From Collinsella tanakaei (GTDB lineage: Bacteria; Actinomycetota; Coriobacteriia; Coriobacteriales; Coriobacteriaceae): 64,000 nucleotides of DNA. Where the stretch lies: the NCBI RefSeq assembly GCF_030373545.1, contig NZ_JAUDCO010000007.1, positions 1-64,000 on the forward strand, given 5' to 3'. Below are positions 8,022 through 17,784 of this stretch, piece by piece; position 1 is the stretch's first letter, and every line of letters begins with the position of its first letter. The notes under the pieces are model-generated. The model did no database searches and was not told where the DNA came from. It was given only the letters and a program-made list of their open reading frames with translations. Made by a program: the position numbers and the translations under genes.

Positions 8022-9305
8022 CTAGGCGCGCTGCTCGCGGGCAAGCTCGGCAGATACCAGTTTGACAGCCAACACGAGCACGTCAAGCGCCGCCGCGAGC
8101 TCGTCCACACTCGGATAGGTCGGGGCGATGCGGATGTTGGTGTCGTGCGGGTCGTTGCCGCCGGGCCACGTGGCACCGGCCGGCGTCAGCTTGACACCCA
8201 TCTCGGCGCACAGGGCGCCCACGCGCTTGGCCGAGCCTTCGGGTCCGTCAAGCGACACGAAGTAGCCGCCGTGCGGGTGGGACCAGGTGCCGCAGCCCGT
8301 TCCGGCAAGCCCCACCTCGAGCTTCTCCTCGACGCACGCGAAGCGAGGACGCAGGAACTCGGCATGCTTGCGCATGTGCTCGCGCACCGCGTCGAGCGTC
8401 GGCAAGAAGCGCGTATGCATGAGCTGGTTGAGCTTGTTGGCGCTGATGAGTCCCACCTTGAGGGTGCTGGCGACCTCGGCGACGTTGGCCGGGCTCGAGC
8501 CGAAAAACGCGATGCCCGCGCCCGGGAACGTGATCTTGGAGGTGGAGGCGACACCCAGGATGCGGTCCTCGTTGCCGGCCTCGCGCGCGTAGTCGAACAC
8601 GTTGGCGAGCTGATCGGGCGTGTCGGTGAAGTCGTGCACGGCGTAGGCGTTATCCCACACGATGCGGAAGTCCGGCGCGGCCTTCATGGTCGCCAGGCGG
8701 CGCACCGTCTCGTCGGAATAGGTGACGCCGGTGGGGTTGGAGTACTTGGGAACGCAGAACATGCCCTTGATGGAGTCATCGGCCGCGCACAGGCGCTCGA
8801 CCTCGTCCATGTCCGGACCGGTCTCGGTCATGCGCACCGGGACGTTCTCGATGCCTAAGTCCTGCGTGATGCCGAAGTGACGGTCGTAGCCGGGCGCGGG
8901 GCACAGGAACTTGACGTGCTCGAGCTTGCTCCACGGGGTGTAGCCGGGCACGCCCTTCTCCCAGTAGTGGATGAGGACGGACTGCATGATGTTCAGGCTC
9001 GACGAGCCAAGCACGATGGTCTGCTCGGCCGGCACGCCGAGAAACTCGCCGGCCAGGCGGCGCGCCGACGGGATGCCCTCGAAGCAACCGTAGTTGGAGC
9101 AGTCGACACCCTCGTCGGTGAGGTCCGCGTCGCTGTTCAGCAGGTCGAGCATGGGGCGCGAGATGTCGACCTGACCGGGCGACGGCTTGCCGCGCGCCAT
9201 ATCGAGCGCGAGATGCTTCGCCTTGACGGCCTCGACCTGCGCGGTGAGGTCGGCGATGGCGGCATCGAGCTCCTCTGTTTCCATCTGCTGGTAGATCGTT
9301 TGCAT
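8022..9305 (-). CDS. Aspartate aminotransferase, class Ic-like (PLP-dependent)
   Basis: Class I PLP aminotransferase, probably converting aspartate and 2-oxoglutarate to oxaloacetate and glutamate. The 427 residues carry MARGKPSPGQ near the N terminus, NYGCFEGIPSAR, NPTG at 190-193, the cofactor aspartate in VWDNAYA, and the Schiff-base lysine at about 257 in STSKITFPGAG. The GIPSAR and HPHGGYFVSL signatures match the actinobacterial type Ic aspartate aminotransferases rather than the classical Ia/Ib forms. That assignment is from memory of the family and substrate is not proven. The ATG at 9303-9305 was chosen; the frame extends upstream by 54 residues, but that part is not like the family. 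It is monocistronic and divergent from the next small gene. Confidence 0.82.
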   Translation of the reverse strand: MQTIYQQMETEELDAAIADLTAQVEAVKAKHLALDMARGKPSPGQVDISRPMLDLLNSDADLTDEGVDCSNYGCFEGIPSARRLAGEFLGVPAEQTIVLGSSSLNIMQSVLIHYWEKGVPGYTPWSKLEHVKFLCPAPGYDRHFGITQDLGIENVPVRMTETGPDMDEVERLCAADDSIKGMFCVPKYSNPTGVTYSDETVRRLATMKAAPDFRIVWDNAYAVHDFTDTPDQLANVFDYAREAGNEDRILGVASTSKITFPGAGIAFFGSSPANVAEVASTLKVGLISANKLNQLMHTRFLPTLDAVREHMRKHAEFLRPRFACVEEKLEVGLAGTGCGTWSHPHGGYFVSLDGPEGSAKRVGALCAEMGVKLTPAGATWPGGNDPHDTNIRIAPTYPSVDELAAALDVLVLAVKLVSAELAREQRA

Positions 9306-9561
9306 AGCGGCCCTCTTCCCTTCAAGCGATGCGCGGCGTTTTCGCAGCATAGAGGCGATTGCCGGCGCTTCGCGTATCCACATGCTGCATAAGTATACCC
9401 ATGCGTGTGTTTCGACTGTGTATCCGCGCGTTGGGTTTTTCGAACCGGGATGCCACGACGGCGCCAAGGCGCCCGCGCCGCCGAAATGACGGGTGCGGCC
9501 GCGCGCAATCCGCTAGACTGGTCATCTGAACGCGAACGCATGCGAAGGAGGATGTGCCGTC

Positions 9562-9816
9562 ATGAGACTCGGATCGTTTCAGGCAGAGGAATTCGGCGAC
9601 CTGCAGCGCCTGGTGGACGGCATGTTCGTCGGACGCGAGACCGTCGACCGGCTTGACCTCGTAGTCCAGGCGGAGATCTTGGACCTTGCGCCCGACCTGA
9701 TGGAGATCGTGGGGCTGCTGCCTCCGGGCGCCTACGATCGGCGGCGCCTGTGCGACCAGCTCAACTCGGCGCTCGCCGCCCACGGATGGGGCAGCACCTA
9801 CGGGACCGTCGAGTAG
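9562..9816 (+). CDS. Small conserved-looking protein, function unknown
   Basis: 84 residues, acidic, no membrane segment and no recognised motif. It is credible as a gene because a strong AAGGAGG lies nine bases before the ATG and codon use matches neighbours. The text reads as two or three helices with DLMEIVGLLPPGAYDR in the middle and a glycine-containing end. It precedes the next small gene by 44 bases on the same strand, so the two may be co-transcribed. Confidence 0.65.
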   Translation: MRLGSFQAEEFGDLQRLVDGMFVGRETVDRLDLVVQAEILDLAPDLMEIVGLLPPGAYDRRRLCDQLNSALAAHGWGSTYGTVE

Positions 9817-9860
9817 GCGAGCTCATCCCATCTCCGACGACGACTCTTTTGGGAGCAATC

Positions 9861-10280
9861 ATGGACGAAGATCGACAGCGCGAAATCGAGGAGGCCGTCC
9901 AGGCGGCCGACGAGGCGCTCGAGCACCTGTATCGCGCACGCGACCTCCTGCATTCGGCGCGCAACTGGGGCGCGTTCGACATCTTTGCCGGCGGGTTCAT
10001 CTCGTCGCTCGTAAAACGCGGCAAGATGAGCGACGCCCAGGACGAACTCGACGACGCGCGCGGCGCCCTCGCCCGCCTATCGCGCGAGCTGCGCGACATC
10101 GACGGCATCGGCGGTCTCGACCTTGCCGGTGGCGGGCTTTCATTTGCCGCGGACGTCTTTTTCGACAACGCGTTTTTCGACCTGTACGTCCAAGGGCAGA
10201 TCGATGACGCCCGCTACCACGTCAACCGGGCCATCAAGCAGGTCGAGGACGTTCGCGGCCAGCTGCTGGCCGCCAGCTAG
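9861..10280 (+). CDS. Small helical protein, function unknown
   Basis: 139 residues with no known family. The N-terminal 45 residues (QREIEEAVQAADEALEHL) and residues 60-85 are strongly helical and charged, so a coiled-coil or helical bundle is likely. A glycine-rich central segment (GGLDLAGGGLSFAADVF) and a terminal helix (NRAIKQVEDVRGQLLA) follow. GGGAG lies six bases before the ATG. An in-frame extension to 9750 overlaps the previous gene and is rejected. Confidence 0.65.
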   Translation: MDEDRQREIEEAVQAADEALEHLYRARDLLHSARNWGAFDIFAGGFISSLVKRGKMSDAQDELDDARGALARLSRELRDIDGIGGLDLAGGGLSFAADVFFDNAFFDLYVQGQIDDARYHVNRAIKQVEDVRGQLLAAS

Positions 10281-10334
10281 ACAGCGCGCGGTGCTATCGA
10301 GCTGGCGGTGGAGCCACCTCCTTGGCAGCCCAGC

Positions 10335-10463
10335 TCACGAAGTGTGTGTTTCATTTCGAATCTGGCAGATAGCCCGATGGGGCACGCGCGCTGTACCTGC
10401 GCATCTTCCAAGCAGAAGCGCGCCTTTACTCGGACATTCCAAAACGAAGCACTCACTTCGTGA
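10335..10463. repeat. 129-bp segment with imperfect terminal inverted repeats (MITE-like)
   Basis: TCACGAAGTG at 10335-10344 and its complement at 10454-10463 are the outermost parts of roughly 28-nt terminal repeats. About three quarters of the inward positions still match. The inside has no open frame and lower GC than neighbouring DNA. No clear target duplication is seen. It takes up most of the gene-free stretch 10281-10606. A smaller hairpin (GAGCTGG/CCAGCTC, 10299-10336) partly overlaps its left edge. Confidence 0.4.
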
Positions 10464-10474
10464 ACCCCGTTGTT

Positions 10475-10497
10475 GGTACATATGTTTTATATGTACC
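10475..10497. repeat. AT-rich hairpin downstream of nhaA
   Basis: A 9-bp perfect stem (GGTACATAT at 10475-10483, complement at 10489-10497) with loop GTTTT. It lies 110 bases past the nhaA stop on the minus strand and may assist termination. Confidence 0.4.
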
Positions 10498-10512
10498 AGA
10501 TATTGTTATACA

Positions 10513-10549
10513 GTATCCGTCCGGTGAGAAAACCCCACCGGGCGGATAC
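10513..10549 (-). terminator. Probable terminator of nhaA
   Basis: A 14-bp stem with one G-T pair (GTATCCGTCCGGTG at 10513-10526 with 10536-10549) and a 9-nt loop. It sits 57 bases after the nhaA stop; the minus strand then continues into AT-rich DNA rather than a clean T tract. Confidence 0.5.
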
Positions 10550-10606
10550 CATCCCCCTGCAGGAAACAGATTGCCGAGCAGCGCCGGCGTGTCCGCCAAG
10601 CCGCTA

Positions 10607-12043
<1,437 letters not shown>

Positions 12044-12084
12044 GTCAGCTCCGATCCTTTCTGCACCAAGCGTCCTTCTCACAA

Positions 12085-12117
12085 AACCGCGGGCGCCGCA
12101 TCCGACGTCCCGCGGTT
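12085..12117 (-). repeat. Hairpin in the nhaA leader
   Basis: AACCGCGGG (12085-12093) pairs with CCCGCGGTT (12109-12117) about 40 bases before the nhaA start codon. It may affect nhaA mRNA folding. No known riboswitch consensus was recognised. Confidence 0.35.
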
Positions 12118-12388
12118 CGTAATAAATTATTATTGACTCTCAAGCCCTCATGCGGCAGTTCTTTGGGAACGCGCGGCAAAAGCGGGCAAGCGATCTGTAG
12201 GCTCCGGGGAAGCCCCGAATACAGCATCCCCTACCCGTGATAAAAACCCACCGATTTAATAGGCGATAACATGGAACATCCACGGGTCGTGCGCAGGTTC
12301 TGCACAGGGCGTTTCACAACAGCGCCCGGCGCTCGCGGGCCCATCGCCACGCCCCCCTCCGCTTTGTTGACGGCGCGACCACAGCACA

Positions 12389-12417
12389 TTGACGGGCCGG
12401 CTTCGGCGGGGTATCCT
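12389..12417 (+). promoter_or_regulatory. Predicted promoter of the thi operon
   Basis: TTGACG (12389-12394), 17-bp spacer, TATCCT (12412-12417). Expected transcription start is about 12424. The rest of the gene-free region 12044-12583 holds the nhaA leader, an AT-rich patch near 12120 and the leader terminator described next. No other gene was seen. Confidence 0.6.
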
Positions 12418-12434
12418 TCACGTCAGAGTACGCA

Positions 12435-12491
12435 GCGCGTACGAAGGGGCGCACCACCTCGGGTGCGGTGTCCCTTCGTGCGCGCTTTTTT
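12435..12491 (+). terminator. Terminator-like hairpin in the thiS leader
   Basis: A 14-bp stem with one G-T pair (12435-12448 with 12472-12485) enclosing a smaller stem (GCACC/GGTGC), followed by six T residues (12486-12491): a textbook intrinsic terminator. It starts about a dozen bases after the predicted transcription start and 93 bases before thiS. The upstream gene is divergent and needs no terminator here, so a role as attenuator for the thi genes, or as the end of a small leader RNA, is inferred. No TPP-riboswitch core was found. Confidence 0.65.
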
Positions 12492-12583
12492 GTTGGCTCG
12501 ACGCCCCGCTCTTGCAGCGGAGGCGCGGTGGCCGCGGGTGCGTGCTCTTGGCTGGCGACGATTCCGTAACGAGAGGAGGTCCC

Positions 12584-12781
12584 ATGGCACGGGTGAACGG
12601 CAAGGAGGATCCGTCGGTCGACGGCCTTACGCTGGCGCAGCTGCTCGACCGGATGGACTTTGAGGGCACGCGCGTGGCGTGCGAGCTCAACGGCGACATC
12701 GTGCCGCGCGCGCAGTTTGCCGAACGCACGCTGCGCGCCGACGATGCGCTGGAGATCGTACGGTTTGTGGGAGGCGGCTGA
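12584..12781 (+). CDS. thiS: Sulfur carrier protein ThiS
   Basis: Ubiquitin-like carrier whose C terminus becomes a thiocarboxylate and donates sulfur for the thiamine thiazole ring. The 65 residues end in FVGGG, giving the required terminal Gly-Gly. The centre has the ThiS-like text ACELNGDIVPRAQFAER. GAGAGGAGG lies upstream of the ATG. Its stop overlaps the thiF start (TGATG), so the carrier and its activating enzyme are translationally coupled. First gene of thiS-F-G-H-E/tenI. Confidence 0.9.
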   Translation: MARVNGKEDPSVDGLTLAQLLDRMDFEGTRVACELNGDIVPRAQFAERTLRADDALEIVRFVGGG

Positions 12782-13428
12782 TGGACGAGGGCAGCGTGCG
12801 CGCCGGAGCGGCAGACCCCCTTGCGGCGCGCATCGGAACGGCGGCGCGCGAGCGCCTGCGCGCGGCCTGCGTAGGCATCGCCGGCGCCGGCGGGCTGGGG
12901 TCGAACATCGCGGTCATGCTGGCGCGCAGCGGCATCGGCGCCCTGCGCATCGTGGACTTCGACGCGGTCGATGCGAGCAACCTCAACCGCCAGCATTACT
13001 TCCGGCAGCACGTGGGCATGCCCAAGGTCGAGGCGCTAGCCGATCAACTGCGCGCCATCGACCCGAAGATCGTCGTGGACGCCCGGTGCGAACGCGTGAC
13101 GGCGGCCAACGCACGCGCGCTCTTTGCCGGCTGCCCCCTTGTATGCGAGGCGTTCGACGCCCCGGAGGCCAAGGCGCTCCTGGTCGAGGAGCTTCTCGCC
13201 CAGCCTGACGGCCCGGTGGTCATCGCCGGCAACGGCATGGCGGGCCTGGGGCCGGCGGCGGAAATCGTCACACGCCGGATGGGCCGACGGCTTTACCTCT
13301 GCGGCGATGGAAGGTCGGACGTGGGCGCGGGCCAGGTGCTCTACGCGCCGCGCGTGGCGCTGTGCGCCGCCCAGCAGGCGCTTCTCGCCCTGCGCCTCAT
13401 CATGGAAGAGGAAGCACCGGAGGGCTAG
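12781..13428 (+). CDS. thiF: ThiS adenylyltransferase ThiF (short E1-like form)
   Basis: Activates the ThiS C terminus as an acyl-adenylate so sulfur can be added. The 215 residues contain the E1-like Rossmann motif [17 protein letters not shown], the [15 protein letters not shown] strand with the conserved Asp and Arg, and GMPKVEAL. It is shorter than E. coli ThiF and lacks an evident CxxC zinc pair, as in the short ThiF forms found in clostridia. ATG overlaps the thiS stop. In-frame sequence upstream of 12781 lies inside thiS and is rejected. A 107-bp gap follows before thiG. Confidence 0.88.
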   Translation: MDEGSVRAGAADPLAARIGTAARERLRAACVGIAGAGGLGSNIAVMLARSGIGALRIVDFDAVDASNLNRQHYFRQHVGMPKVEALADQLRAIDPKIVVDARCERVTAANARALFAGCPLVCEAFDAPEAKALLVEELLAQPDGPVVIAGNGMAGLGPAAEIVTRRMGRRLYLCGDGRSDVGAGQVLYAPRVALCAAQQALLALRLIMEEEAPEG

Positions 13429-13535
13429 GGCGCGTTCCCTCGTCCCTATCGCACGTAACGCAACGACCCTCTGCGCCCCGTCCCAGCGATGGAACAGGCG
13501 CGGCAAGGGTCCCAGAAAAGAGAGGAGCATCATCA

Positions 13536-14345
13536 ATGTCAGATCATACGCAAACCGCCTGCCAGGCCCCGGAGGCGGATACCTGGCTGCTGGGCGGCAA
13601 GGAGTTCAGCTCGCGCTTCATCCTGGGTTCGGGCAAGTTCAGGCTGGACCTGGTCCGCGCGGCCGTCGAGGACGCCGGCGCCGAGATCGTGACCTTGGCC
13701 GTGCGGCGCGCCAACACCGGCCAGGAAGGCAACATCCTGGACGCCATCCCGGACGGCGTGACCCTGCTGCCCAACACGTCGGGCGCCCGCACCGCCAAGG
13801 AAGCCGTGCGCATCGCCCGCCTGGCGCGCGAGCTGGGTTGCGGCGACCTCGTCAAGGTGGAGGTCATCCGCGACACCAAATACCTGCTGCCGGATAACGC
13901 CGAGACCGTCCGCGCCACCGAGCTCCTCGCCGACGAGGGCTTCACCGTGCTGCCCTACATGTACCCCGACCTCAACGTGGCGCGCGATCTGGTCTCCGCC
14001 GGCGCCGCCGCGGTCATGCCGCTAGGCGCGCCCATCGGGTCCAACAAGGGCCTAGTCACACGGGATTTCATCCGCATCCTCATCGAGGAGATCGATCTGC
14101 CGGTGATCGTGGACGCCGGGATCGGCCGGCCGTCGCAGGCGTGCGAAGCCATGGAGATGGGCGCCACGGCGGTCATGGCCAACACGGCAGTGGCCACCGC
14201 CGGAGACATCCGCCTTATGGCTCGCGCCTTCGGCCAAGCGGTGGAGGCCGGTCGCGCAGCGTACCGGGCCGGCCTGGGCCGCGTGCTGGACACAGGCGAG
14301 GCGTCGTCCCCGCTGACCGGTTTTCTTGAGGAAGAGGGGCGGTAG
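13536..14345 (+). CDS. thiG: Thiazole synthase ThiG
   Basis: Condenses deoxyxylulose 5-phosphate, dehydroglycine and ThiS thiocarboxylate into the thiazole phosphate. The 269-residue TIM barrel has FILGSGKF near the start, the Schiff-base lysine at about 107 in [22 protein letters not shown], and the phosphate-binding [24 protein letters not shown] stands nine bases before the ATG at 13536. An upstream in-frame extension of 58 codons overlaps thiF and is not family-like. thiH starts two bases after its stop. Confidence 0.95.
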   Translation: MSDHTQTACQAPEADTWLLGGKEFSSRFILGSGKFRLDLVRAAVEDAGAEIVTLAVRRANTGQEGNILDAIPDGVTLLPNTSGARTAKEAVRIARLARELGCGDLVKVEVIRDTKYLLPDNAETVRATELLADEGFTVLPYMYPDLNVARDLVSAGAAAVMPLGAPIGSNKGLVTRDFIRILIEEIDLPVIVDAGIGRPSQACEAMEMGATAVMANTAVATAGDIRLMARAFGQAVEAGRAAYRAGLGRVLDTGEASSPLTGFLEEEGR

Positions 14346-14347
14346 CC

Positions 14348-15679
14348 ATGGCGGACAAGACCGAGCAGGGCGAGAAGGACGCATCGGGCACCGTTCCCGA
14401 AAACGCCGCCGCGGCCCTGGCCGCCGGCGACCTCACCACGGCCGACCTTCCGCGCGAAGCGGTGGGCACGCGCGCGTACCGCCTCGCACTGCTGTCCCAG
14501 GAGGCGCTCGACGCGGCCATTCACACGGATCGCGCCCTCGATCCGCTCACGTTCCTGCCGGACATGGACGTGCTGGGCGGCGGCATGTTCGACCGGGTGC
14601 TCGATGCCGCCGAGACGTACGATCCGAGCGCCGTGACCGACGCCGACGTACGCCGCGTGCTGGCCGAGAACACGGTGGGGCCGGAGGACTTCGGCGTGCT
14701 TCTCGCCCCCGCAGCAGAACCGTATCTGGAGCAGATGGCCGTACGCGCCCAGCGCGAGCGCGCGCGGTGGTTTGGCACCAACGTGCAGTTCTTCACGCCC
14801 CTCTACATCGCCAACTACTGCGAGAACCGCTGCGTGTACTGCGGTTTCAACTGCGCAAGCGACATCCGCCGCGCGCAGCTGAACGAGGCCGAGATCATAG
14901 CGGAGCTCGACGCCGTCGCGGCCACGGGCCAGGAGGAGATCCTGCTGCTCACCGGCGAGGACCCGCAGCGCAGCAGCGTGGACTATATCGCACGCGCCTG
15001 CGAGCTCGCGGCGGAGCGCTTCCGCACGGTGGGCGTGGAGGTCTACCCCGCCAACGTGGCGGACTACGCGCGCCTGCGCGCCGCCGGCGTCGACTACGTC
15101 ACCGTGTTCCAAGAGACCTACGATCCCGTGCGCTACGGCAAGCTCCATCTGCGCGGCCGCAAGCGCATCATGCCGTACCGCTTCGAGGCGCAGGAGCGCG
15201 CGCTGCGCGGCGGCATGCGCGGCGTGGCGTTTGCGCCGCTGCTGGGCCTAGCCGACTTCCGCCGCGATGCCCTGGCCTGCGGCCTGCACGCATGGGAGAT
15301 CCAGCGCGCCTACCCCGCGGCCGAGATCAGCTTCTCGTGCCCGCGCATGCGCCCGGCCAAGGGCGGTGTCGTTCCGCATGCGCCGCACGTGAGCGAGCGC
15401 CAGCTCATGCAGGTCATCTGCGCGTACCGCATCTTCATGCCGTTTGCGGGACTCACGGTGTCCTCGCGCGAAAGCGCGCGGTTCCGTGACCACGCGGCCG
15501 TCATCACGGCCACCAAGGTATCGGCAGGCGTGTCGACGGGCGTGGGCGAGCACACCCACCAGGCCGACGAGGGCGACGATCAGTTTGAGATAGCGGACAC
15601 CCGCGACCTCCCCACCATGTGCGCCGCCATGCGACGGATGGGTCTGGAGCCGGTGATGAACGACCACGTGCTGGTGTAG
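14348..15679 (+). CDS. thiH: 2-iminoacetate synthase ThiH (radical SAM)
   Basis: Cleaves tyrosine to dehydroglycine and p-cresol under anaerobic conditions, feeding ThiG. The 443 residues carry the radical-SAM cluster motif CENRCVYC (Cys158, 162, 165) followed by GFNC, and the ThiH texts TGEDPQRSSVDYI and VYPANV. The C terminus has the second domain with FRDHAAVITATKVSAG. Use of ThiH rather than the oxygen-dependent ThiO fits an anaerobe. ATG follows the thiG stop by two bases with GAGGGGCGG upstream. Confidence 0.95.
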   Translation: MADKTEQGEKDASGTVPENAAAALAAGDLTTADLPREAVGTRAYRLALLSQEALDAAIHTDRALDPLTFLPDMDVLGGGMFDRVLDAAETYDPSAVTDADVRRVLAENTVGPEDFGVLLAPAAEPYLEQMAVRAQRERARWFGTNVQFFTPLYIANYCENRCVYCGFNCASDIRRAQLNEAEIIAELDAVAATGQEEILLLTGEDPQRSSVDYIARACELAAERFRTVGVEVYPANVADYARLRAAGVDYVTVFQETYDPVRYGKLHLRGRKRIMPYRFEAQERALRGGMRGVAFAPLLGLADFRRDALACGLHAWEIQRAYPAAEISFSCPRMRPAKGGVVPHAPHVSERQLMQVICAYRIFMPFAGLTVSSRESARFRDHAAVITATKVSAGVSTGVGEHTHQADEGDDQFEIADTRDLPTMCAAMRRMGLEPVMNDHVLV

Positions 15680-15736
15680 CCGCCGCGCCCGCCCGCAGGC
15701 GATGCGCCGATCAACGAAAACTCAGAGAGGAGCGCC

Positions 15737-16456
15737 ATGGTTGACGAGCATATCGTATCCGGTCGATCAATGGAGGTGAGGGCCGTCGGTGCCGCGGGGA
15801 CGACCGGGGCGGCCAGTCCTGCCGCCATGCAGACGTCCGCCCCGGCTGCCGCCGGCGCTGGAACGGCACCCGCTGGCGCACCGAGCCTTGCCGTGCTCTT
15901 CTCATCCGGACAATTCGCTCGCGTGGCGATAACGGATCGGCTCAACTGCACACGCCCGCTTCCCGATCAGGTGGAGCGGCTGGCCGGCAAGGTCGACGCA
16001 CTGGTCCTGCGCGAGAAGGACCTGGCGCCAGACGCCTACGAGCGCTTGGCGCGCGACGTGCGCGCAGCCTGCGAGCGCGCGCACGTCGCCTTCATCGCCC
16101 ACTCCTTTGTCGAGCCCGCCCGGCGCGCGGGCGCTCGGAGCCTGCACCTGCCGCTGCCCGTGCTGGCGCGCACGGGCCGCCCGGCGGGCTTTGAGCTGGT
16201 GGGCACCAACGTTCACGAGCTGGACGAGGTCGTCGGCGCGGAGGCCCTGGGCGCAGACTACCTCATTGCCAGCCCTGTCTTCGCCCCGTCGTGCAAGCCG
16301 CTGCCCGGGCGCGGCCTGGATTTCCTCAACGCGGTTATCGCCCGGGCCCATGTTCCGGTGCTCGGACTGGGCGGCGTCACCGACACCACCGAGCAACAGA
16401 TCCGCCAGACCAAGGCCGCAGGAGCCTGCCGCATGTCGGGCTACATGCGCCTCTGA
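15737..16456 (+). CDS. Thiamine phosphate synthase / TenI family protein (TenI-like features)
   Basis: Last gene of the thi cluster, a TIM barrel of the ThiE/TenI superfamily (239 residues). About 50 Ala/Gly/Pro-rich residues precede the barrel. The barrel shows VAITDRL, VLREKDL, GTNVHELDE, GADYLIASPVFAPSCK and VPVLGLGGV. ThiE proteins usually have an NDR loop and HLGQ-D-L; here these read AHSFVEP and LHLPLPVL. The CKPLPGRG loop resembles TenI (thiazole tautomerase) of Bacillus. So the product may aromatise the thiazole rather than join it to the pyrimidine. Standard pipelines would probably call it ThiE. GAGAGGAG precedes the ATG. Confidence 0.75.
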   Translation: MVDEHIVSGRSMEVRAVGAAGTTGAASPAAMQTSAPAAAGAGTAPAGAPSLAVLFSSGQFARVAITDRLNCTRPLPDQVERLAGKVDALVLREKDLAPDAYERLARDVRAACERAHVAFIAHSFVEPARRAGARSLHLPLPVLARTGRPAGFELVGTNVHELDEVVGAEALGADYLIASPVFAPSCKPLPGRGLDFLNAVIARAHVPVLGLGGVTDTTEQQIRQTKAAGACRMSGYMRL

Positions 16457-16464
16457 CGAGGCTT

Positions 16465-16484
16465 ATGCAGGAGGCCGCCTGCAT
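16465..16484 (+). terminator. Small hairpin after the thi operon
   Basis: ATGCAGG (16465-16471) pairs with CCTGCAT (16478-16484), eight bases after the last thi stop. There is no T tract, so its role as a terminator is tentative. Confidence 0.35.
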
Positions 16485-16727
16485 GCGGAGCTATCGCCGC
16501 GGCATACGCGATCGGCACGCATCGTTATTCTCAATGTAAACAGGGTATGACCCGCCGATTGCCGTTCAAAGAGGGCGAAGCGACCCTTGGAAAGAGGACG
16601 GCAGGCGCGGGCGCTTCATCGGGGATCTCGAATTGATGCCGGCCCCGGGAATAAGGCTGGATTCGCCGCCGGCGGTCGCAGGGGCGCCCAGCTTGTCTTC
16701 CGGCACCGTTGCGCGCAGCCGGAAGAC

Positions 16728-16762
16728 AATGCCCGGCACCGCATCACGCGGCGTCGGGCATT
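16728..16762 (-). terminator. Hairpin terminator of ppaC
   Basis: AATGCCCG (16728-16735) pairs with CGGGCATT (16755-16762), with further inner GC pairing, 22 bases after the ppaC stop on the minus strand. A second inverted repeat (TGTCTTCCGG and its complement) lies just beyond, at about 16694-16728. The rest of 16457-16784 shows no gene. Confidence 0.5.
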
Positions 16763-16784
16763 GAAGAGACAGCTTGCGATCAGG

Positions 16785-17711
16785 CTACTCGGCGGCGGCG
16801 AGGATCGGCGCGGCCACCTGCTTCTTGCGGGAGAGCACGCCGGGCATCCACACGCCCTCGGGCACGTCGTCGATGCCGAGACCCTTCTGGGCGACATCGG
16901 TCTTGCCCTCGAAGAGCACCTGGGAGCCCTCCTCCATGATGTCGGTCAGGCACAGCACGATGCCGTCGGCGCCCTTGGAGACCTGGTAGGCGCGCATGGC
17001 CTCGCGGATCTCGGGGATCATGCCGAGCGCACGGGTCTTGTCGACGGTCTCGTACTGGCCGATGAGCAGCTTGTCGGCGCCGACCTCGAACTGCTTGATG
17101 TCGTTGCCGACCATCTGCTCGGCCGTGAAGGAGCCGGACGGACGGGTGAGGAAGACCTCCATGCCGAACTTGACCGGGTCGACGCCGAGCTGCTCGCCGA
17201 GGCGGGCGGCGACAGCGCGGTCGACATCGGTCGTGGTGGGGCTCTTGAGCATGAGGGTGTCGGTCATCATGGCCGAAAGCAGAAGCTTCGCCTGGATATC
17301 GGTAGGCTGCTGGCCGAGCACGTCGAACAGCTTGGCGACGATGCAGCAGGAGGAGCCCCAGGGCAGGGCGACGATGTGCAGCGGCGCAGCGGTGGTGAAG
17401 CCGCCGAAGCGATGGTGATCGACCACGCCGACGATCTGCGCGCCCTCGAGCCCGGCGACGGACTGGCCGGCCTCGTTGTGGTCGGTGAGGACAACCTGCT
17501 GGCCCTCCTCGACGGACTCGAGCAGGCGGGGCTCGGCAACGCCGGCGTCAGCCAGCAGCTTGGCGGACTCGGCCGGCAGCGGGCCCAGGCAGCAGGCCTC
17601 GTAGGTATCGCCGTTGTAGCTGACCTGATTCAGCAGCTGGGTGAGGACCACGGCGCTCATGATGGCGTCGTTGTCGGGATTCTGGTGTCCGAAGACAAGC
17701 ACGTTGCTCAT
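16785..17711 (-). CDS. ppaC: Manganese-dependent inorganic pyrophosphatase (family II)
   Basis: Hydrolyses pyrophosphate to phosphate in the cytoplasm. The 308 residues have the DHH-type active site: GHQNPDNDAI at the N terminus (GHKNPDTDSI in most relatives), TDHNE, VVDHHRFGG and the C-terminal substrate-binding SRKKQVAAPIL. Two residues in the first motif (Asn-Asp-Ala for Thr-Asp-Ser) differ from the commonest form, but the metal-binding His and Asp residues are kept. Start is ATG at 17709-17711 with GGAGG upstream; a 19-residue in-frame extension has no ribosome site. Confidence 0.94.
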   Translation of the reverse strand: MSNVLVFGHQNPDNDAIMSAVVLTQLLNQVSYNGDTYEACCLGPLPAESAKLLADAGVAEPRLLESVEEGQQVVLTDHNEAGQSVAGLEGAQIVGVVDHHRFGGFTTAAPLHIVALPWGSSCCIVAKLFDVLGQQPTDIQAKLLLSAMMTDTLMLKSPTTTDVDRAVAARLGEQLGVDPVKFGMEVFLTRPSGSFTAEQMVGNDIKQFEVGADKLLIGQYETVDKTRALGMIPEIREAMRAYQVSKGADGIVLCLTDIMEEGSQVLFEGKTDVAQKGLGIDDVPEGVWMPGVLSRKKQVAAPILAAAE

Positions 17712-17784
17712 GGAAATCCTCCAAGGTGCGAAGTGGTTTGCAAACATACCTATCCTAGCACGGCACACCGCCGATGGAATCGAA

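Noticed and set aside
9305-9467. Longer N terminus for the aspartate aminotransferase
   Set aside because: The extra 54 codons contain AT-rich intergenic-type sequence and no family similarity, and ATG at 9303-9305 fits the family start.
12441-12491. T-box leader
   Set aside because: The GGGTGCGG part before the T run looked superficially like a T-box, but the consensus GGTGG-ACCGCG element and a specifier stem are missing, and the genes are not for aminoacylation or amino acid synthesis.
12242-12583. TPP riboswitch ahead of thiS
   Set aside because: Expected because thiamine genes follow, but the conserved TPP core segments (CTGAGA and the ACC-TGAT-GGGTAAT-like part) are not present. Only a terminator-type hairpin is seen.
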